Assembly (NCBI GenBank): GCA_964609385.1
Contig: CAZSSM010000149.1
Location: 1 to 10,012 of the forward strand
Length of the DNA: 10,012 bases
Origin: CAZSSM01 sp964609385
GTDB lineage: Bacteria; Planctomycetota; Planctomycetia; Isosphaerales; Isosphaeraceae
Direction of reading: 5' to 3'
Positions 6,192 to 10,012 of the stretch are shown here, in pieces (positions within the stretch are counted from its first letter, which is position 1; the number at the start of each line of letters is the position of its first letter). The notes under the pieces are model-generated. The model did no database searches and had not been told where the DNA came from. It saw only the letters and a list, made by a program, of their open reading frames with translations. A program made the translations under genes and the position numbers.

Positions 6192-9100
6192 ATGTTCTCA
6201 CGCCACCGTCCTATCCGTCGTCGCGTCCGTCATGCGACCCCACTGTCCTGCCAGGTCCTCGAGACTCGCCGCCTGCTCTCGGGGATCTCGTTCTCCTCGG
6301 GTCGGCTCACCATCGAGGCTGCCGCCGGCCTACCGAACGAGATTGATGTCTACTACATCCAGTCGGGCGCCACCGTTCGCGCCGTGCTTGATAACGCCAT
6401 CAACGGCAAGCTCGTGAAGGATTACCCGACAGCGATCATCAATCGGATCGACGTGTTTGGGAATACGGGCAATGACCACATCGACAACGACACGAACATT
6501 CCAGCTTCGGTCCGCGCCGGGCTCGGGGACGACACGATCTTCGGCGGACCGGGCGACGACACCCTCAACGGTGGGGACGGAGACGACTGGATCCAGGGTG
6601 ATCCCGGCGACGACAACTTAAACGGCAACGCGGGTAACGACACGATTTATGGGCAGGATGGCGACGACAATATGACCGGTTTTGCCGGCAATGATTTCAT
6701 GGATGGTGGCAATGGCGCGGATTATCTCAACGCATCGTTCGACCAGGATACTTTGGAAGGTGGTACGGGCGACGACACGCTCTTTGGCGGCAGCGGAAAC
6801 GACGTCCTTCGTGGCGAGTCGGGCCGCGACTCGTTGTCGGGCTCGTCGGGAAACGACACGCTCACTGGCGGTACGGGCAACGACACGCTCGACGGCGGCT
6901 CGGGCAACGACAACATCGGCGGCGACGAAGGCAACGATTCGCTCATTGGCTCCACGGGATGGGACTCACTCTTTGGGGGCTCGGGTTACGACACCCTCCG
7001 CGGTGATGACGACAACGACCGACTCGACGGTGGTCCCCAGCGTGACCTGTTATTCGGCGGCGATGGTAACGACATCTTGGAAGGTGGGTCAGATAACGAC
7101 ACGCTCGACGGCGGCGACGGCAACGACCGGCTGGGCGACGCCTCGGGCAACGACTCGCTCAACGGCGGTACGGGCAACGACCTGATCGAGGGGGCTGTCG
7201 GGAACGACACGCTCGACGGGGGGACGGGTAACGACACGCTCAACGGTGGGACGGGCAACGACCGGCTCTTCGGCAACATCGGCAACGACCTTCTTTCCGG
7301 ACTCAACGGCAACGATACGCTCGACGGCGGGACGGGCAACGATACGCTCAACGGCGGTCTCGATCATGACCGGATGGACGGTCAAGACGGCAACGACTGG
7401 CTCTTCGCCGATTCGGGGAATGACTACTTGGAAGGCGGCCCCGGCAACGACTTCCTCTCCGGAAGCGTCGGTAACGACACGTTGTACGGGGAGTTCGGCA
7501 ACGACACGCTCAACGGCGATGGGGGCAACGACTTCCTCTCCGGGAGCAACGGCAACGATATCTTGAGCGGGGGTTTCGGGAACGATCGTCAGTTTGGTGG
7601 AAACGACCAGGATAGCCTCAATGGTGGTGATGGCAATGATTCGCTCGTCGGTGACGCCGGCAATGACACCCTAACCGGCTTGGCCGGATCCGACACGCTG
7701 CTCGGATCGATCGGGAACGACGTGCTGAACGGCGGTGCGGACGACGACTATCTGTCGGGAAGCACGGGCAACGATCTGCTGGACGGCGAAACGGGTGACG
7801 ACACGCTCTTCGGGAGCTCGGGCAACGACACGATCCATGCGGGTCCCGGGGCCGACAGTGTCTCGGCCGGAGACGACCGCGACTCCGTGCTGGGTGATGC
7901 GGGTGACGACACGCTCGACGGCGGCTCGGGTAACGACACCCTACGTGGCGGTGATGATGACGATTCGATCCTCGGTGGTTCGGGCAACGATTTCGTCTTT
8001 GGCGATACGGGGAACGACACGCTCGACGGCCAGGACGGATATGACTTCCTCTACGGCAACGACGGCAACGATCGGATCCACGGCGGTGATGATGTCACCA
8101 CCGATTTCGTCTACGGTCATGACGGTGACGACACGCTGAGCGGAGGCCCGGGCAACGATGTCGTCGTTGGGTTTGCGGGCAATGATTCGCTCGACGGCGG
8201 CGACGGTAACGACACGATGAACGGTGATGCCGGTCGCGACACGATCAATGGCGGCGATGGCAACGATACACTTTCCGGAGGGCATGATGAGGACGTTCTC
8301 CGCGGTGGGATCGGCGCAGATGTACTGAACGGTCAATGGAGTGCCGATGTCCTCCAAGGCGAAGCCGGCGACGACACTCTGATCTCCGACGGTGGCGACA
8401 CGGTCGACGGGGGGGCCGACCGCGATACGTACTCCTTCGTGGGCGGCTCGATGTCCGAGATCATCCGCGTCACATCACCGATCGCCGGTCAGTTGTCGGT
8501 CACGCGGAGCGAATCCAACGGAACCGACAGCCGCACCGACACCATTGACGGAGTCGAGTCCCTATCGATCGCGGGCAACTTGGGCGATGACCTGATCGAT
8601 GCGAGCTCGTTGACGTCATCCAACATGAGCGGTCTGCCGTTCGCGGGTCTTTCGCTCACGGGAGACTCCGGCAACGACGCGGTTCTCGGATCGGCCGGCG
8701 ACGACACGATCGATGGCGGCGCAGGCAACGACCGGATCGAGGGTCGAACGGGCAACGACTCGCTGCTCGGCGGCATGGGCGACGACACGATCGACGGTGG
8801 TTTTGGCGACGACGAGGACATCGGTCAGGACGACAACGACTCGCTCGACGGAGGCGCGGGACTAGAACCGATAGACGGCGGCCTCGGTGATGACCGGATC
8901 CAGGGTGATGAGGACGCCGACTCGCTGCTCGGTGGCGCGGGGCATGACACGATCACCGGCGGCGATGGCGACGACTCGCTCGACGGCCAAGAGGGCCGCG
9001 ATGTGCTCCACGGCCTCGGCGGCAACGATCGAATTCACGGCGGCGACGACGAGAGCGACGACTTCCTCTATGGGGATAGCGGGGACGACTCGTTGACCGG

Positions 9101-10012
9101 CGGACCGGGAGCGGACTTCCTACAGGGTGACGCGGACAGTGAAGGCGAGGATACGTTAGAGGGTGGTTCGGGGGACGACACGCTCGTCGGTGGCCTCGGC
9201 AACGACAGCCTCTCGGGTGAGACCGGCGACGATCTGTTGGACGGCCTCGGGGGCGCTGACGTGCTGGACGGCGGTGAGGGGGATGATCGCCTCGCCGGTG
9301 GCGAAGAGAACGACACTCTGACCGGTGGTCCCGGTGACGATCGGATCGACGGTGGAGCAGGTCAAGATGTCGGGATGATCCAGGGGACCGAACTGGACGA
9401 TCAGATTACCCTCGACGTCCAGCGTGGCTCGGTTGATTTCCTGGTCGATGCTCTGGTGGTCACCCGGAGCCCGCTCGGATCGACATCGGTCTCCGAGCAG
9501 GATCGGTTCGTCGAGATCCAGACGCTCGAGATCGAGGCGGGTGCAGGGGACGACGCGGTTGACGGGTCTTTGCTGAATAACGATGACCTGTTCGCAAACG
9601 GGCTGAAGGCCACCATTGTCGACGGTGGCGAGGGCGACGACACGATCATCGGCGGGAGCCGGACCGCCGACACGTATCTGGGTGGTCTCGGCGACGATGT
9701 GCTCAACGGCTTCGGCAACGCTGACCTGCTGGAGGGCGGCTCGGGCGACGACACGATCACTGGCGGTGGCGGTGAGGACACGATCCGAGGCGGTGAGGGC
9801 AACGACTCGCTCAATAGCAACAACGCCAACGACCTGCTCGAAGGGGGCTCGGGAAACGACACCCTCTCGGGTGATCGGGTCGACGACACGCTCCGGGGTG
9901 AGGACGGCGACGACCTGCTGATCGGTCGAGGAGGCGACGACGTGCTCGAAGGCGGTTCCGGCTCCGATACGGTCAAGGCCGGCGGCGGCGAGGACGTGTT
10001 GGACGGCGGTGA
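6192..10012 (+). CDS. Giant LEPR-XLL / RTX-type calcium-binding repeat protein (3' end outside window)
   Basis: I followed the frame codon by codon from ATG 6192 to the window end: at least 1273 codons without a stop. The Arg-rich N-terminus has no hydrophobic signal peptide. It leads to CQVLETRRLLSG (20-31), a LEPR-XLL-like motif found at the N-terminus of many large planctomycete proteins. A short beta-rich module (~37-109) follows, then about 100 nonapeptides of the GGxGxDxLx kind, such as GNDTLDGGT. In RTX (hemolysin-type) proteins such repeats coil into a parallel beta-roll that binds one Ca2+ per turn. Two further non-RTX modules interrupt the array (codons at 8418-8660 and 9363-9620). 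The protein is very acidic (Asp-rich), as expected for folding outside the cell in calcium. No catalytic domain is visible in this part; one could lie downstream. The likely role is structural, adhesive or cell-surface (inference). It is divergent from the sigma-kinase operon. The C-terminal export signal that true RTX toxins use would be outside the window. Confidence 0.93.
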   Translation, partial: MFSRHRPIRRRVRHATPLSCQVLETRRLLSGISFSSGRLTIEAAAGLPNEIDVYYIQSGATVRAVLDNAINGKLVKDYPTAIINRIDVFGNTGNDHIDNDTNIPASVRAGLGDDTIFGGPGDDTLNGGDGDDWIQGDPGDDNLNGNAGNDTIYGQDGDDNMTGFAGNDFMDGGNGADYLNASFDQDTLEGGTGDDTLFGGSGNDVLRGESGRDSLSGSSGNDTLTGGTGNDTLDGGSGNDNIGGDEGNDSLIGSTGWDSLFGGSGYDTLRGDDDNDRLDGGPQRDLLFGGDGNDILEGGSDNDTLDGGDGNDRLGDASGNDSLNGGTGNDLIEGAVGNDTLDGGTGNDTLNGGTGNDRLFGNIGNDLLSGLNGNDTLDGGTGNDTLNGGLDHDRMDGQDGNDWLFADSGNDYLEGGPGNDFLSGSVGNDTLYGEFGNDTLNGDGGNDFLSGSNGNDILSGGFGNDRQFGGNDQDSLNGGDGNDSLVGDAGNDTLTGLAGSDTLLGSIGNDVLNGGADDDYLSGSTGNDLLDGETGDDTLFGSSGNDTIHAGPGADSVSAGDDRDSVLGDAGDDTLDGGSGNDTLRGGDDDDSILGGSGNDFVFGDTGNDTLDGQDGYDFLYGNDGNDRIHGGDDVTTDFVYGHDGDDTLSGGPGNDVVVGFAGNDSLDGGDGNDTMNGDAGRDTINGGDGNDTLSGGHDEDVLRGGIGADVLNGQWSADVLQGEAGDDTLISDGGDTVDGGADRDTYSFVGGSMSEIIRVTSPIAGQLSVTRSESNGTDSRTDTIDGVESLSIAGNLGDDLIDASSLTSSNMSGLPFAGLSLTGDSGNDAVLGSAGDDTIDGGAGNDRIEGRTGNDSLLGGMGDDTIDGGFGDDEDIGQDDNDSLDGGAGLEPIDGGLGDDRIQGDEDADSLLGGAGHDTITGGDGDDSLDGQEGRDVLHGLGGNDRIHGGDDESDDFLYGDSGDDSLTGGPGADFLQGDADSEGEDTLEGGSGDDTLVGGLGNDSLSGETGDDLLDGLGGADVLDGGEGDDRLAGGEENDTLTGGPGDDRIDGGAGQDVGMIQGTELDDQITLDVQRGSVDFLVDALVVTRSPLGSTSVSEQDRFVEIQTLEIEAGAGDDAVDGSLLNNDDLFANGLKATIVDGGEGDDTIIGGSRTADTYLGGLGDDVLNGFGNADLLEGGSGDDTITGGGGEDTIRGGEGNDSLNSNNANDLLEGGSGNDTLSGDRVDDTLRGEDGDDLLIGRGGDDVLEGGSGSDTVKAGGGEDVLDGG
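6258..6284 (+). other. LEPR-XLL-like motif (LETRRLLSG) of the repeat protein
   Basis: Residues 23-31 read LETRRLLSG, preceded by an Arg-rich stretch (MFSRHRPIRRRVRH) and a Cys-Gln. LEPR-XLL motifs mark the start of many giant planctomycete proteins and are thought to act in sorting or export; the mechanism is not established. Here Thr replaces the usual Pro. No classical signal peptide is present, so this motif is the only visible targeting candidate. Confidence 0.75.
6300..6518 (+). other. Beta-rich non-RTX module, copy 1 (N-terminal)
   Basis: About 73 codons between the LEPR-XLL-like motif and the first regular RTX unit. The layout is G-LTIEAAAGLPNEIDVYYI, then a variable stretch, then INRIDVFGNTGNDHID, then a link to GLGDDTI. 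The same order (short strand, Gly-Asp/Asn pair, strand, a 'hydrophobic-x-hydrophobic then GxGDD-x-ID' close) recurs in the two modules inside the array. It may cap the beta-roll. Similarity to the other copies is by eye and is weakest for this copy. Confidence 0.5.
6519..8417 (+). repeat. RTX nonapeptide array, block 1
   Basis: About 633 codons, nearly all in 9-residue (27-bp) units of the type G-N/D-D-T-L-D/N-G-G-x. Most units keep the Gly and Asp that bind calcium. The DNA is strongly repetitive too: 'aacgacacgctc' and close variants recur many times. Internal higher-order copies exist at 108 bp (7203 and 7311) and 81 bp (7449 and 7530). Some units deviate, such as an 11-residue turn near 8070-8102 and weak units around 8310-8350. 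Confidence 0.93.
8016..8171 (+). repeat. Distinctive RTX segment, copy A of a super-repeat
   Basis: Fifty-two codons starting DTLDGQ, passing through NDRIHGGDD, an irregular 11-residue turn and a DFVYG unit, and ending in SGGPGND. It matches codons at 8973-9128 position by position without gaps, including the odd-length turn. Ordinary 9-residue units would not share that turn by chance, so the two are likely duplicates. Confidence 0.7.
8418..8660 (+). other. Beta-rich non-RTX module, copy 2
   Basis: Eighty-one codons with no RTX units. Key points: DTYSFVGGS at the start, LSVTRSESNG in the middle, then DGVESLSIAGNLGDDLIDAS and SSLTSSN, returning to RTX at GDSGNDAVLG. It shares VTRS, the E-x-L-x-I strand, GDD-x-I/V-D-A/G-S-x-L and the downstream 'G-L' turn with copy 3. 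It probably forms a small beta element between two calcium-binding rolls. Confidence 0.65.
8661..9362 (+). repeat. RTX nonapeptide array, block 2
   Basis: About 234 codons of GGxGxDxLx units. It is less regular than block 1, with more GDD and fewer GND units. One unit near 8856-8880 reads GAGLEPIDGG, with the calcium-binding Asp replaced and the rare codons CTA and ATA used, so it looks decayed. It contains copy B of the distinctive segment. Confidence 0.9.
8973..9128 (+). repeat. Distinctive RTX segment, copy B of a super-repeat
   Basis: Fifty-two codons starting DSLDGQ, through NDRIHGGDD, the irregular turn and DFLYG, ending in TGGPGAD. It lies 957 bp after copy A, close to the 945-bp distance between non-RTX modules 2 and 3. 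This implies one duplicated unit of about 0.95 kb. Confidence 0.7.
9363..9620 (+). other. Beta-rich non-RTX module, copy 3
   Basis: Eighty-six codons: DVGMIQGTELDDQITLDV, then ALVVTRSPLGS, then VEIQTLEIEAGAGDDAVDGS with SLLNNDD, then GLKATIVDGGEGDD back into RTX. It aligns with copy 2 throughout and with the N-terminal copy 1 at its start (GxxNEI/DDQI) and close (strand then GxGxD). Confidence 0.65.
9621..10012 (+). repeat. RTX nonapeptide array, block 3 (continues past window)
   Basis: About 130 codons of RTX units, including GDDTITGGG, GNDSLNSNN and GDDLLIGRG types, still in the same frame at the last base. Units carrying N-rich or charged substitutions are more frequent than in block 1. 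No third copy of the distinctive segment is recognisable before the window ends. Confidence 0.9.

Noticed and set aside
6422..9976. Many open frames on both strands across the repeat gene, giving Ser/Pro-rich (SLPVPPSSVSLP-like) or ATTRST-like products.
   Set aside because: The 27-bp repeat period is a multiple of three, so stop-free shadows persist in other frames. The products are low-complexity shadows of the RTX codons and have no ribosome sites of their own.

Overview
The window looks like a piece of a GC-rich planctomycete chromosome, probably of the Isosphaeraceae type (this rank is inferred). Three things point there. An ECF-type sigma factor sits directly upstream of a very large Ser/Thr kinase with a DWG activation motif, one membrane span and a TPR tail. 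The long right-hand protein carries an N-terminal LEPR-XLL-like motif (LETRRLLSG). Base use is GC-rich throughout. No RNA gene, insertion sequence, CRISPR array or phage gene was seen.

Left part (1-5736), all on the minus strand. Read in transcription order: an ECF-family sigma factor (5736-5017), then six bases later a 1112-residue membrane Ser/Thr kinase (5010-1672), then after 147 bp a GNAT-acetyltransferase/carbon-nitrogen-hydrolase fusion (1524 to beyond base 1). The sigma and kinase genes are almost certainly one transcription unit and probably translationally coupled. The fusion enzyme may be read through from it or have its own weak promoter at about 1631-1661.

Middle (5737-6191): a 455-bp gap between divergent genes. 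It should hold the control regions of the sigma-kinase pair (leftward) and the repeat protein (rightward). I found no convincing gene in it and no strong promoter match.

Right part (6192-10012), plus strand: one uninterrupted open frame of more than 1273 codons that runs off the window. It encodes a giant repeat protein: an Arg-rich N-terminus, a LEPR-XLL-like motif, a short beta-rich module, then roughly 100 nine-residue calcium-binding (RTX/hemolysin-type) repeats. Two further copies of the non-RTX module interrupt the repeats. A composite unit of about 0.95 kb (a distinctive RTX segment followed by a spacer module) appears twice in tandem, which shows how the gene has grown.

A plausible, untested reading is that the kinase senses something through its probably extracytoplasmic TPR tail, works with the ECF sigma factor in place of a conventional anti-sigma factor, and helps control the divergent surface or exported calcium-binding protein. 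The GNAT-nitrilase enzyme looks metabolic and may be only a neighbour.
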